From Candidatus Anaerostipes avistercoris (lineage in GTDB: Bacteria > Bacillota > Clostridia > Lachnospirales > Lachnospiraceae), in assembly GCA_019119895.1 (NCBI GenBank), contig DWWD01000024.1, forward strand, positions 1 through 64,000: 64,000 nt of DNA, written 5' to 3'. Below are positions 17,395 through 25,892 of this stretch, piece after piece. Position numbers and translations under genes: made by a program. The first letter of the stretch is position 1. Each line of letters opens with the position of its first letter. The notes under the pieces were generated by a model that worked only from the letters and a program-made list of their open reading frames with translations, was not told the DNA's origin and did no database searches.

Positions 17395-17721
17395 ATGCTG
17401 TTATTAAGAGCGATTATCCGGCCGGAAAAAGTGAGAGAAGTGCTGGATGCTTTACTGCAGGAAGGATATTCATCTGTGACAAAAATGGAGGTTTACGGAA
17501 GAGGAAAACAGAAAGGAATCCAGATTGGAGATGTTTTTTATGATGAGATTCCAAAAGAAATGCTTTTTATGGTAATCGAAGATGGAGTCAAAGAAAAAGT
17601 GAAAGATATCATCATGGAACATGCCAGAACAGGAGAGACCGGAAATTCCGGCGACGGACGTATTTTTATCAGTCCAGTGGATGAAGCGTACACGATCAGT
17701 ACGGAAGATGAGGGTCTGTAG
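17395..17721 (+). CDS. P-II family protein, NifI1-like
   Basis: 108 residues. It begins LLLRAIIRPEKVREVLDALL and contains KMEVYGRGKQKGIQIGDVFYDE, the short T-loop region seen in NifI1, then GDGRIFISPVDEAYTI, the nucleotide-binding B/C-loop region. P-II trimers sense ATP/ADP and 2-oxoglutarate and bind target proteins. In most genomes NifI1 is paired with NifI2 inside a nitrogenase operon; no nif gene is seen here. The pair instead heads an ABC transporter operon. The ATG is chosen 32 codons inside the ORF-track start, behind AAAGGAGG. It may gate the transporter or the aminotransferases by nitrogen status. Confidence 0.85.
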   Translation: MLLLRAIIRPEKVREVLDALLQEGYSSVTKMEVYGRGKQKGIQIGDVFYDEIPKEMLFMVIEDGVKEKVKDIIMEHARTGETGNSGDGRIFISPVDEAYTISTEDEGL

Positions 17722-17734
17722 ACAGGAGGAGATT

Positions 17735-18073
17735 ATGAAAGAAATTTTAGCGGTCATCCGGCCGAATATGACTGGCGCGACGAAAGACGCGCTGGAGCAG
17801 GCAGGTTTTCCGGCTTATACCTGTATGAGGGTAAGAGGCAGAGGAAAGAAGCCGTTTAATTTTGCCGGAGGCATATCAGAAAATGCGAGACACCGCCTGC
17901 TCCCCAAACGGCTGATCACGCTGATTGTATCGGAAGAGGATGCCGGACGGGCGGTTGAAACAATCATGGAAATCAATCACACAGGAACGCCTGGAGATGG
18001 AAAAATATTTGTGATGCCGATCCAGGAATCCTATCAGGTCAGAAACGGAGAGGGTGGTGCTGATGCATATTAG
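17735..18073 (+). CDS. P-II family protein, NifI2-like
   Basis: 112 residues. MKEILAVIRPNMTGATKDAL and the TCMRVRGRGKKPF block match NifI2; GTPGDGKIFVMPIQESYQV is the C-terminal nucleotide-binding motif. The T-loop region (NFAGGISENARHRLLPKR) looks shorter than in nitrogenase-linked NifI2 as I remember them, which suggests a different target. It follows the NifI1-like gene by 13 bases with AGGAGGAG at a good distance. The two probably form a mixed oligomer, as the nitrogenase-linked pair does. Confidence 0.83.
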   Translation: MKEILAVIRPNMTGATKDALEQAGFPAYTCMRVRGRGKKPFNFAGGISENARHRLLPKRLITLIVSEEDAGRAVETIMEINHTGTPGDGKIFVMPIQESYQVRNGEGGADAY

Positions 18074-18119
18074 TGCGGCAGAAACAATGAAGAAAGACAA
18101 AATAAAAAGAGGTAATACA

Positions 18120-18899
18120 ATGAAGAAAAATGGATTATCGACAGAAAAGATAATAACCATAGCGACAGTGGTCATTATACTGGCGGCATGGTTCCTGGCA
18201 ACCAATCTGGGAATGGTTGATACAACGCTGCTTCCGACACCTCAGATGGTGTGGGCGGCATTTATGGATATTGCAGTAAACGGATATAAAGGATTTACAT
18301 TTGCACAGCATATCGGAGCCAGCATGTACCGGCTTCTGGTATCTTTCCTGCTGGCAGCAGTGGTCGCTGTTCCTCTGGGACTTCTGAGTGGCAGCAGCAG
18401 TAAATTCCGCGCGGTGCTGGAACCGGTCATTGAATTTTATCGTCCGCTTCCGCCGCTGGCATATTATACACTGCTGGTACTGCTTTTGGGAATTGAAAAT
18501 GAATCCAAGATCGCGCTGCTGTTTCTGGCATGTTTCGCGCCGATTTATATTCAGTGTACCTCTGCAGTCATGAGAGTAAAAAAGGATTATATCAACAGTG
18601 CTTATACTCTGGGAGCAGCGAAACAGCAGGTTTTCACAAAAGTTATTTTTCCGGCCTGCCTGCCAGATATTTTTATGGGATTGAGAACAGCGCTGGGCGT
18701 AGGCTATACGACACTGGTTGCTGCCGAAATGGTAGCGGCGAGTTCAGGACTTGGATGGCTTGTCCTGGATGCAAGTAATTATCTGAGATACGACATTATT
18801 TTTATGGGAATTATCGTTATGAGTGCAACAGGAATCCTGTTAAATGGAATCATTCTCTTTGTGGAGAAATGTATCGTTCCATGGAAAGGCAAAGACTGA
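18120..18899 (+). CDS. ABC transporter permease, taurine/sulfonate/nitrate type
   Basis: 259 residues with about six membrane segments. The EAA loop, which contacts the ATPase, is INSAYTLGAAKQQVFTKVIFPACLPDIFMGL. It belongs to the SsuC/TauC-like family. The start is uncertain: in-frame ATGs at 18063 and elsewhere lie upstream, overlapping the NifI2-like gene; the one behind AAAAAGAGG is used. It works with the binding lipoprotein and ATPase that follow. Confidence 0.85.
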   Translation: MKKNGLSTEKIITIATVVIILAAWFLATNLGMVDTTLLPTPQMVWAAFMDIAVNGYKGFTFAQHIGASMYRLLVSFLLAAVVAVPLGLLSGSSSKFRAVLEPVIEFYRPLPPLAYYTLLVLLLGIENESKIALLFLACFAPIYIQCTSAVMRVKKDYINSAYTLGAAKQQVFTKVIFPACLPDIFMGLRTALGVGYTTLVAAEMVAASSGLGWLVLDASNYLRYDIIFMGIIVMSATGILLNGIILFVEKCIVPWKGKD

Positions 18900-18919
18900 T
18901 GAAGAAAAGGAGAATGAAT

Positions 18920-19960
18920 ATGAGAAAAAGAAGATGGAAGAAATTAGCGGCCTGTGCCATTGCAGGAGCCATTACGGTTACAGGGCTGACCGCATGCGGA
19001 AACAGCAGTTCCTCTGATTCCGACTCTGTGGATACCGTAAGAATCGGTACACAGGAAATGCCGAACGATGAAGGAATCGCAAAAGCGGAAAATTATCTGG
19101 AAGAGAAATTAGGCGTTGACGTAGAAATCGTGAAATTTGATTCCGGAAAAGATGTCAATAATGCGTTAAAGGCCGACAGCATTGACTTCGGACTGGAGGG
19201 AACCACATCCGCAGCGCTGGCACTTTCTACGGAAATTGATATCAAGGTGATCTGGATCCATGAGGTTCTGGGGGATATTGAATCTCTTGCCGTTCGGGAA
19301 GAGGATAATATTGAAAGCATAGCGGATCTGAAGGGAAAGACCATTGCAGTGCCGTTCGCAACCACATCTCATTACTGCCTGCTTCGTTATCTGAATTCTC
19401 AGGGATTGTCTGAGTCTGATGTAACCCTGCTGGATATGGATACCAACAGTGCATATGCTGCATGGAAACGCGGAGACATTGATGCCGCATGGGTATGGCA
19501 GCCGGCCCTTCAGAGCATTTTGGATGACGGCGGGGAAATTCTTATATCCAATGGAGATGCCGCAGAAGAAGGCTATATGACAGCGAATGTAGAAGTTGTA
19601 AGCGCAGATTTTGCCGAAGAGCATCCGGATCTGGTACAGAAATATATTGAAGCCATGCAGGAAGCAAGAAATCTGTACAGTGATGATCAGGATACGGCAG
19701 TATCCGCTTTATCAGATGAACTTGGATTAACGGAAGATGAAATCAAGACACAGATTGCCGGAGCCGAGTGGGTATCCGCGGAAGATCAGATCAGCAGCGA
19801 ATATCTCGGAACCAGCGGCGCAGTGGGAGCACTGGCAGATAATCTGCTGGATACGGCAAACTTCCTGAAAGACCAGAAAAATATTACCAGTGTGCCGGAT
19901 AAATCAGTGTTTGAAAAAGCGGTCGATCCGCAGTACATCGAGGCAGTCCTGGGAGAATAG
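18920..19960 (+). CDS. Substrate-binding lipoprotein, NitT/TauT family
   Basis: 346 residues. A basic start, a hydrophobic stretch and the lipobox LTAC mark a lipoprotein signal. The mature part has the NMT1/TauA-like fold, with VRIGTQEMPNDEGIAKAENY near the start and the conserved AAWKRGDIDAAWVWQPAL block. It would capture taurine or a related alkane sulfonate and deliver it to the permease. A nitrate or aromatic ligand is possible, since the family is broad, but the aminotransferase cassettes and the exporter favour an amino sulfonate. Confidence 0.85.
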   Translation: MRKRRWKKLAACAIAGAITVTGLTACGNSSSSDSDSVDTVRIGTQEMPNDEGIAKAENYLEEKLGVDVEIVKFDSGKDVNNALKADSIDFGLEGTTSAALALSTEIDIKVIWIHEVLGDIESLAVREEDNIESIADLKGKTIAVPFATTSHYCLLRYLNSQGLSESDVTLLDMDTNSAYAAWKRGDIDAAWVWQPALQSILDDGGEILISNGDAAEEGYMTANVEVVSADFAEEHPDLVQKYIEAMQEARNLYSDDQDTAVSALSDELGLTEDEIKTQIAGAEWVSAEDQISSEYLGTSGAVGALADNLLDTANFLKDQKNITSVPDKSVFEKAVDPQYIEAVLGE

Positions 19961-19980
19961 CAGGAAAGGAGAAGCAGATT

Positions 19981-20793
19981 ATGGAAGAAATCTTAAATGC
20001 AAAACCGCAGCATGTGGTGACAATGGATCATATTAATTTGAAATATAATGGAGAGCGCGGAGAAGTGACGGCGCTTCAGAATGTAAACCTGAACATTGAA
20101 AAAGGAGAATTTATCTGTGTTCTGGGGCCTTCCGGATGCGGGAAAAGCACGTTGCTCAATATTATGGCAGGGTTTCTGAAGCCGACAGAAGGAGAGGCTA
20201 AAATGAACGGCAGACCCATTGAGGGAGCCGGCTGGGAGCGGGCGGTCGTGTTCCAGACACCTACACTGTATCCATGGCTGAATATTCATGATAATGTGGC
20301 CTTCGGTCCAAATGTCCGTCATTTATCAAAAAAAGAGACGGAGCAGCTGACGCAGAAATATCTGGATCTGGTGGAATTAGGTGATTTCGGAGATCACAAA
20401 CCTTATGAGCTGTCAGGAGGAATGCGGCAGAGAGCATCTCTTGCGAGAGTGCTGGTCAATCAGCCTAGAATGATTCTGATGGATGAGCCTTTCGGTGCTC
20501 TGGATGCCCTGACGAGGCAGAACATGCAGACTCTGATTCGTAAAATCTGGAGTCAGACACAAAATACCGTATTTATGATCACCCATGATGTGGATGAGGC
20601 GCTGGCTCTGGCAACGAGAATCATCGTTATGTCCAGCCGTCCGGGAAGAATCGTTAAAGAATTTGAGACAGATTTTACGTATGATATTGGCGGCGTAAAC
20701 AAAGAAAGCGCCAGATATACCAAAAAGTACATGCAGATCAGAGAGGAAATCCTGAACATTATCAATGAACAGAATGAGACTTTAAAACTATGA
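19981..20793 (+). CDS. ABC transporter ATPase, taurine/sulfonate/nitrate type
   Basis: 270 residues with all nucleotide-binding motifs: Walker A GPSGCGKST, Q-loop VVFQTPTLYPW, signature LSGGMRQR, Walker B RMILMDEPFGALD and the H-loop ITHDVDEA. It is of the SsuB/TauB type. It powers the import system and overlaps the next gene by 4 bp (ATGA). Confidence 0.92.
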   Translation: MEEILNAKPQHVVTMDHINLKYNGERGEVTALQNVNLNIEKGEFICVLGPSGCGKSTLLNIMAGFLKPTEGEAKMNGRPIEGAGWERAVVFQTPTLYPWLNIHDNVAFGPNVRHLSKKETEQLTQKYLDLVELGDFGDHKPYELSGGMRQRASLARVLVNQPRMILMDEPFGALDALTRQNMQTLIRKIWSQTQNTVFMITHDVDEALALATRIIVMSSRPGRIVKEFETDFTYDIGGVNKESARYTKKYMQIREEILNIINEQNETLKL

Positions 20794-21500
20794 AAACAAT
20801 ATTGTTTTTTATCATTCTTTTTGCGGCAAATGTGATACAGGCGGTCACCGGATTTGCCGGCACACTTCTGGCGATGCCGGTATCCATACAGCTGATCGGT
20901 GTTCTGGAGGCGAAGGTCATATTAAATATTATGGCCTTTGCCTCCTGCCTTTGGATTACCGTGCAGAACCGCAGGTACATTCAATATAAAATTCTCGGAA
21001 AAATCATCCTCTGGATGGGGATAGGGATGATCATAGGAGTCTGGATTTTTGACAGGGTTTCTCTGGACTTTCTTCTTCCGTGCTATGGGATTTTCATCCT
21101 GCTGATCGCCCTGAAAAAGCTGCTGATCCAGAGGGAATTATCTCTGCCCGGATGGCTTCTTACAATCAGTCTTCTGGCGGCGGGAGTCATACACGGAATG
21201 TTTGTGTCCGGTGGAGCGCTGCTGGTGGTTTACGCGTCTTCAGTCATCAAAGATAAGAACCGGTTCAGGGCAACGGTGGCTCCTGTATGGGTGATATTGA
21301 ACTTATTTTTGATGATTTCAGACGAAAGCCACGGATATATGACGCCGGATGTGCTGGCATTGACAGGACTGGGAATGATTCCGCTGTTCCTGGCAATTTA
21401 TATTGGAAATAAAATTCAGAAAAAAATAAATCAGACGGTATTTTTGAAAACAACATATATTCTTCTGGCTGTTTCCGGCATATCGGTGCTGGCGTCATAA
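20790..21500 (+). CDS. TauE/SafE-family membrane exporter
   Basis: 236 residues with seven or eight hydrophobic segments. The N-terminal NVIQAVTGFAGTLLAMPVSI and mid-protein GVIHGMFVSGGALLVVYAS are the paired TauE/SafE repeat motifs. The family is linked to export of sulfite, sulfoacetate and related sulfonates. Its start overlaps tauB, so it belongs to the same operon. It is the expected exit route for the end product of the aminotransferase/dehydrogenase pair (isethionate-type) and so supports a nitrogen-assimilating rather than desulfonating pathway. Confidence 0.85.
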   Translation: MKTILFFIILFAANVIQAVTGFAGTLLAMPVSIQLIGVLEAKVILNIMAFASCLWITVQNRRYIQYKILGKIILWMGIGMIIGVWIFDRVSLDFLLPCYGIFILLIALKKLLIQRELSLPGWLLTISLLAAGVIHGMFVSGGALLVVYASSVIKDKNRFRATVAPVWVILNLFLMISDESHGYMTPDVLALTGLGMIPLFLAIYIGNKIQKKINQTVFLKTTYILLAVSGISVLAS

Positions 21501-21530
21501 GAAGATTGTTTCAGGAGAGGAGGAATGGAT

Positions 21531-22697
21531 ATGGCGGTGACATTACGAAAGCTCCTTGAATGTGTGGAGGAAGAGAAGATTCATATTCTGGCAGGGCAGA
21601 ATAATCTGGACCGGGCGGTGCGGTGGACTCACATGGTAGAATCCATCGAAATATCTACGTTTCTGGAAGGACAGGAGATAGCCTTTACCACAGGGGCGGC
21701 ATTAAAATCAGAAGAAGATTTTTTTGAGATGGTAAAGTGCATTATCAATAATCAGGCAACGGCAATCATTGTAAACATCGGGCCTTATATCAAAGAAGTG
21801 CCGAAGCGCATCATATCATACTGTGAGGAACGGCAGTTTCCGCTGATCACGGTGCCGTGGGAGACACATATGGCACATATTATGCAGATTTTCTGTCTGA
21901 AGATTACAGAAGAAGATAAAGCAAACATGGAATTGTCCAGCGCCGTCAAAAACGCAATCTTTTTTCCGATGCAGGAGGATTTGTATATTCCTGCTCTGAA
22001 GCGGTATCATTATTCGCCCGGATGGTCTTACTGCGTGGCAGCCATTGAAATTCTGGAAGGCGCTCAGCCTGTGGAAGAAGAAAGACGCATGAGATTTCAG
22101 AAATACATAGAAAATCAGCTTTCCTACCGGTATCGGGATGTGATCATTTTCGAGCAGGACGGAGAAATTCTGCTGATTTTTCATCAGATGACGGATGAGG
22201 AGGTAAAGGGAATCCTGCAGCAGGTGATGAAGCAGTATGAATGTATGCTGCGGAAAGAGGAAAAAAGTTATATAGGGATCGGACGCAGCACCAAAAATAT
22301 GAAGTGTATTGCGAAAAGCTATCGGCAGGCTAAGGGAGTCTTGAAGCTGCAGAAGAGAAGAAATCAGGATAAGACCGCTGTGGTTTATAGAGAACTGGGA
22401 CTTTACAAATTGCTGCTGGCTATGGAAGATACAGAGATTGTCAGGGAATATTATATAGAGATGATGGGAGCGCTGCTGAAATATGATGAGGCGAAACAGA
22501 CTGATTACTGTAAAGTCCTGGAATGTTACCTGAACCATGATGGAAGTGTGAAGGAGGCGGCAGAAGAGCTGTATGTGCACCGCAATACCATAAACAAGAA
22601 AATCAATAAAATCGAGGAAATCACGGGTCTCGATCTGTCCAGCCTGGACGTGCGCTCCAGGTTTAAAATTGCGTTTATGATACAGGAAATTTTGTAG
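21531..22697 (+). CDS. PucR-family transcriptional regulator (cassette 2)
   Basis: 388 residues with the same layout as the cassette 1 regulator: N-terminal PucR domain (with EIAFTTGAAL), middle region, and C-terminal HTH (SVKEAAEELYVHRNTINKKI). The second in-frame ATG is used because GGAGAGGAGG is 8 bases before it; the first ATG is too close. It probably responds to the second substrate or to a common inducer and drives the aminotransferase that follows. Confidence 0.86.
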   Translation: MAVTLRKLLECVEEEKIHILAGQNNLDRAVRWTHMVESIEISTFLEGQEIAFTTGAALKSEEDFFEMVKCIINNQATAIIVNIGPYIKEVPKRIISYCEERQFPLITVPWETHMAHIMQIFCLKITEEDKANMELSSAVKNAIFFPMQEDLYIPALKRYHYSPGWSYCVAAIEILEGAQPVEEERRMRFQKYIENQLSYRYRDVIIFEQDGEILLIFHQMTDEEVKGILQQVMKQYECMLRKEEKSYIGIGRSTKNMKCIAKSYRQAKGVLKLQKRRNQDKTAVVYRELGLYKLLLAMEDTEIVREYYIEMMGALLKYDEAKQTDYCKVLECYLNHDGSVKEAAEELYVHRNTINKKINKIEEITGLDLSSLDVRSRFKIAFMIQEIL

Positions 22698-22825
22698 GCG
22701 GATGCACTTTGGTAAATATGCCAGAGCCTATTTAAAAACAGGCTTTAACACATTGAAACGGAGCATAAAAGGGAATACGATACAAAAAAAGCAAAACAGC
22801 ATGACACAAGAAAGGGGCAGAAACA

Positions 22826-24163
22826 ATGAGTTTACAAGGAAAAGAAATACAGGAAATGCATAAAGAATACATTCTCCAGTCATGGGGAAAGGCCGGACAG
22901 GATGTGGTGCCGGTGGAGAAAGCGGAAGGAATTTATTTCTGGGATTATGATGGAAATAAATACGCAGATATGGCATCTCTGCTGGTGTGCTCCAATCTGG
23001 GGCACGAACTTCCGGAAATTGTAGGAGCGATCAAAGAACAGGCAGACAAGATGTGCTTTATGGCACCGGCTTATGCAAGTGAACCAAAGAGCCGGCTGGC
23101 AAAAATGCTGGTGGAAGCAGCAGGGGAGGATACATACCAGAGAGTGTTCTTTACCAACGCCGGAGCGGAATCCAATGAAAACGCCATAAAAATGGCGAGG
23201 ATGGTCACCGGAAGAACAAAGATTTTTTCCTGCTACCGAAGCTATCACGGAGCGACACTGGGATCTTCCAATGCTTCCGGTGACTGGAGAAGATTTGCAG
23301 CGGAAATCGGAGGCGCCAATGGCTTTGTGAAATTCATGAACCCGCATATGTACCGGGACGGATATGCCAAAGGAAAAGATGACGCGGAAGTGACAGAGAA
23401 AGCGCTGGCGGATCTGGATCTTCAGCTCAGATATGAAGGAACCGACAATGTGGCGGCTATCCTGATGGAATCCATTGTAGGCGCAAATGGCGTGATTCTT
23501 CCGCCGGATGGGTATATGGAAGGGGTAAGAGCCCTCTGTGATAAATATGGAATCCTGATGATCTGTGATGAAGTTATGGCAGGATTTTTCCGGACAGGAA
23601 AATGGTTTGCATGGCAGAATTTTGATTTTAAACCGGATATGATCACATTTGCAAAGGGTGTTACCTGCGGATATGTCCCTCTGGGAGGCGTAATCGTAAA
23701 TAAGAAAATTGCAAAATATTTTGAGGAAAATGTGCTTCAGTGCGGACTTACTTATTCCGGCCATACATTAGCCTGTGCGGCAGGCGTGGCAGCCATGAAT
23801 TATTATAAAGATCATAAGATTGGGGAACATGTGGCAGAGATGCATGAAATTGTTTCTGACTTTATGAATGAAATGGTGGAAAAGCACAAATGCATTGGAG
23901 AGGCAAGATGCATTGGACTGTTCGGAGCACTGGAAGTCGTAAAAAACAAAGAGACAAGAGAGCCGATGCAGGAATACGGAGTTCCGGGGCCGGTGATGCC
24001 ATGGATCTTTGCGGAGTTAAAGAAACGAGGATTTGCGACGTTTGGGCGGGAGAATTTCATTGAAATCTGTCCGCCGCTGATTATTACGAAAGAGGAACTG
24101 GAAGAATATCTTCCGATTCTTGATGAAGTGCTGACTATGGTAGACGAGAAATACTGCGATTAG
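22826..24163 (+). CDS. Class III aminotransferase, taurine-transaminase type (cassette 2)
   Basis: 445 residues. PLP-fold motifs are FFTNAGAESNENAIKMA, the aspartate block LMICDEVMAGFFRTG and the lysine TFAKGVTCGYVPLGG. It is clearly related to the cassette 1 aminotransferase across the whole length but with many changes, so the pair are old paralogues rather than a recent duplication. The closest characterised activity is likely taurine:2-oxoglutarate or taurine:pyruvate transamination to sulfoacetaldehyde. It starts behind AAAGGGG with its own upstream gap of about 130 bases. Confidence 0.83.
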   Translation: MSLQGKEIQEMHKEYILQSWGKAGQDVVPVEKAEGIYFWDYDGNKYADMASLLVCSNLGHELPEIVGAIKEQADKMCFMAPAYASEPKSRLAKMLVEAAGEDTYQRVFFTNAGAESNENAIKMARMVTGRTKIFSCYRSYHGATLGSSNASGDWRRFAAEIGGANGFVKFMNPHMYRDGYAKGKDDAEVTEKALADLDLQLRYEGTDNVAAILMESIVGANGVILPPDGYMEGVRALCDKYGILMICDEVMAGFFRTGKWFAWQNFDFKPDMITFAKGVTCGYVPLGGVIVNKKIAKYFEENVLQCGLTYSGHTLACAAGVAAMNYYKDHKIGEHVAEMHEIVSDFMNEMVEKHKCIGEARCIGLFGALEVVKNKETREPMQEYGVPGPVMPWIFAELKKRGFATFGRENFIEICPPLIITKEELEEYLPILDEVLTMVDEKYCD

Positions 24164-24174
24164 AGGTGGAAGAT

Positions 24175-25293
24175 ATGAACTGGGATTATTTACAGCCGGT
24201 GCAGATCCGGTTTGGAAAAGGAAGAGTCAGAGAAATCAAAGATCTGGCAGAAAACATGGGATGCAGAAAAGGGCTGCTGGTGGCGGATCCGTTTTTTCTG
24301 ACCAATGGGCTGGCAGAGCAGATCATAGAAGCGAGCGGCGGATTTCTTGCGGGAGTTTTTGGAGATGTTTCTCCCAATCCGGATGTGGAAGAAGTCGATG
24401 CCTGCGCGGATAAGATCCGAAGGGAAAATATTGATTTTGTTGCGGCTCTGGGCGGCGGCAGCTCCATGGACTGCGCCAAAGCGGCAGCAGCAGTATGCCT
24501 GACGGATGATTCCATTCGGGAATATCACGGAACCGGGAAGACGGTACCGAAAGAACATCTGCCGATTATCGCAATCCCCACAACAGCAGGAACTGGAAGT
24601 GAAGTCACCTGTGTTTCTGTGCTGACGGATCATAAAAATCAGAAAAAGTCGCCGATCGTTTCCGACAGTTTTTATCCGGCGTACGCCATCATTGATCCGG
24701 AACTTACCTATACAATGCCGCCGAAAGTTACGGCGGGAACCGGAATTGATGTTTTGTCCCACGCCCTGGAGGGATACTGGAGCAGGGGACATCAGCCCAT
24801 CTGCGACGCCTGTGCGCTCCATGCGGCAGGGCTGGTGTTCCAGTACCTTTACCGGGCATATGAGAATCCGGATGATGAGGAAGCGAGAGAAAAAATGTGT
24901 GAGGCATCTGTGATCGCAGGCCTGGCGTTCACACTGCCGAAAACCACATCATCCCACGCGTGTTCTTTTCCGCTGACTAATTTGTATCATATTCCGCACG
25001 GAGAGGCCTGCGGCCTGACGCTGGACTATTTCGCAAGGATCAATAAAGATGTGGAAAATGGAAGAGTACAGGATTTTGCGAGGAAACTCGGATTCGAAGA
25101 TGTGGATGCAATGGCAGATGCCATTCATGATCTGAAGGAAAAAATGGGCCTGAGGAATGATCTGAAAGATCTGAAATTAACGGATGAGCAGATTGATGAA
25201 CTGATTCAGATCAGTCATCATCCGAATCTCGAAAATAATCCGGTAACAATTACAGATGAAATACTGAGAGATCTGTATGAAAGCATGAGGTAA
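24175..25293 (+). CDS. Iron-type (group III) alcohol dehydrogenase (cassette 2)
   Basis: 372 residues. It has FVAALGGGSSMDCAKA for NAD, PTTAGTGSEVT, and the metal histidines in TGIDVLSHALEGYW and YHIPHGEACGL. It is diverged from the cassette 1 enzyme. The ORF-track GTG start lies inside the ribosome site; the ATG here fits the AGAGGTGG spacing. As sulfoacetaldehyde reductase it would yield isethionate and regenerate NAD(P), draining the aldehyde made by the preceding gene product. Confidence 0.83.
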   Translation: MNWDYLQPVQIRFGKGRVREIKDLAENMGCRKGLLVADPFFLTNGLAEQIIEASGGFLAGVFGDVSPNPDVEEVDACADKIRRENIDFVAALGGGSSMDCAKAAAAVCLTDDSIREYHGTGKTVPKEHLPIIAIPTTAGTGSEVTCVSVLTDHKNQKKSPIVSDSFYPAYAIIDPELTYTMPPKVTAGTGIDVLSHALEGYWSRGHQPICDACALHAAGLVFQYLYRAYENPDDEEAREKMCEASVIAGLAFTLPKTTSSHACSFPLTNLYHIPHGEACGLTLDYFARINKDVENGRVQDFARKLGFEDVDAMADAIHDLKEKMGLRNDLKDLKLTDEQIDELIQISHHPNLENNPVTITDEILRDLYESMR

Positions 25294-25331
25294 AAATAAA
25301 TCTTAAAGAATCAGAGAAGTCTCTGTGCGGC

Positions 25332-25356
25332 AAAAAGGAAGCCGCCGGAGGCTTTT
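25332..25356 (+). terminator. Terminator after cassette 2
   Basis: AAGCC pairs with GGCTT and is followed by TTTTCTG. The stem is short but GC-rich and lies about 40 bases behind the dehydrogenase stop. Confidence 0.6.
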
Positions 25357-25362
25357 TCTGTC

Positions 25363-25391
25363 TTGTTGGATGAAAGGGATTGTTTTATAAT
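25363..25391 (+). promoter_or_regulatory. Promoter candidate for the PPC protein and asnS
   Basis: TTGTTG, 17 bases, TATAAT, about 50 bases upstream of the PPC-domain gene. No terminator separates that gene from asnS, so this may drive both. Confidence 0.6.
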
Positions 25392-25444
25392 CTTAAACAT
25401 AGGAAAACCGGCAAAAGCCGGGATGGATAAGAAGGAGGCAGACG

Positions 25445-25864
25445 ATGGATTATCGTAAATTTGAAAATCAGTATGTGATCCGTTTGGACCGGGGTGAAGA
25501 AATCGTAGCAAGTCTGAAAACCATTGCGGAAAAAGAAAATATAAAACTTGCGTATCTAACGGGAATCGGCGCTGTGGGCAGAGTCACGGCAGGTGTTTTT
25601 GATACGAAAGAAAAGGTGTTCAAAGGCAGGAGATGGGAAGGTGATTTGGAAGTGGTTTCCATCGGAGGGAATATCAATACCATGAACGGGGAAACCTATA
25701 TACATTTTCATATCAGCGTCGCCGATGAGCAGGGAAATGTATTCGGCGGGCATCTGCAGGAAGCCGTGATCAGCGGGACCGGAGAACTGGTGCTGACGGA
25801 AATGAACGGTACCGTAGACCGGAAGTTCGATGAAGAAATCGGACTGAATCTTTTTGAATTTTAA
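25445..25864 (+). CDS. PPC/DUF296 domain protein
   Basis: 139 residues, a single PPC (DUF296) domain. LTGIGAVGRVTAGVFD lies near residue 40, and the metal-binding histidines are in YIHFHISVADEQGNVFGGHL. These small trimeric proteins occur widely in bacteria, and a similar domain is joined to AT-hook DNA binding in plants; the bacterial role is not settled. It sits 28 bases upstream of asnS and is probably co-transcribed with it. Confidence 0.85.
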   Translation: MDYRKFENQYVIRLDRGEEIVASLKTIAEKENIKLAYLTGIGAVGRVTAGVFDTKEKVFKGRRWEGDLEVVSIGGNINTMNGETYIHFHISVADEQGNVFGGHLQEAVISGTGELVLTEMNGTVDRKFDEEIGLNLFEF

Positions 25865-25892
25865 TTATAATAATTTGGAGGATATTCTGTAA

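Noticed and set aside
17395-18073. A nitrogen-fixation locus
   Set aside because: No nifH, nifD, nifK or nifENB gene lies in the window; the P-II pair alone does not support it.
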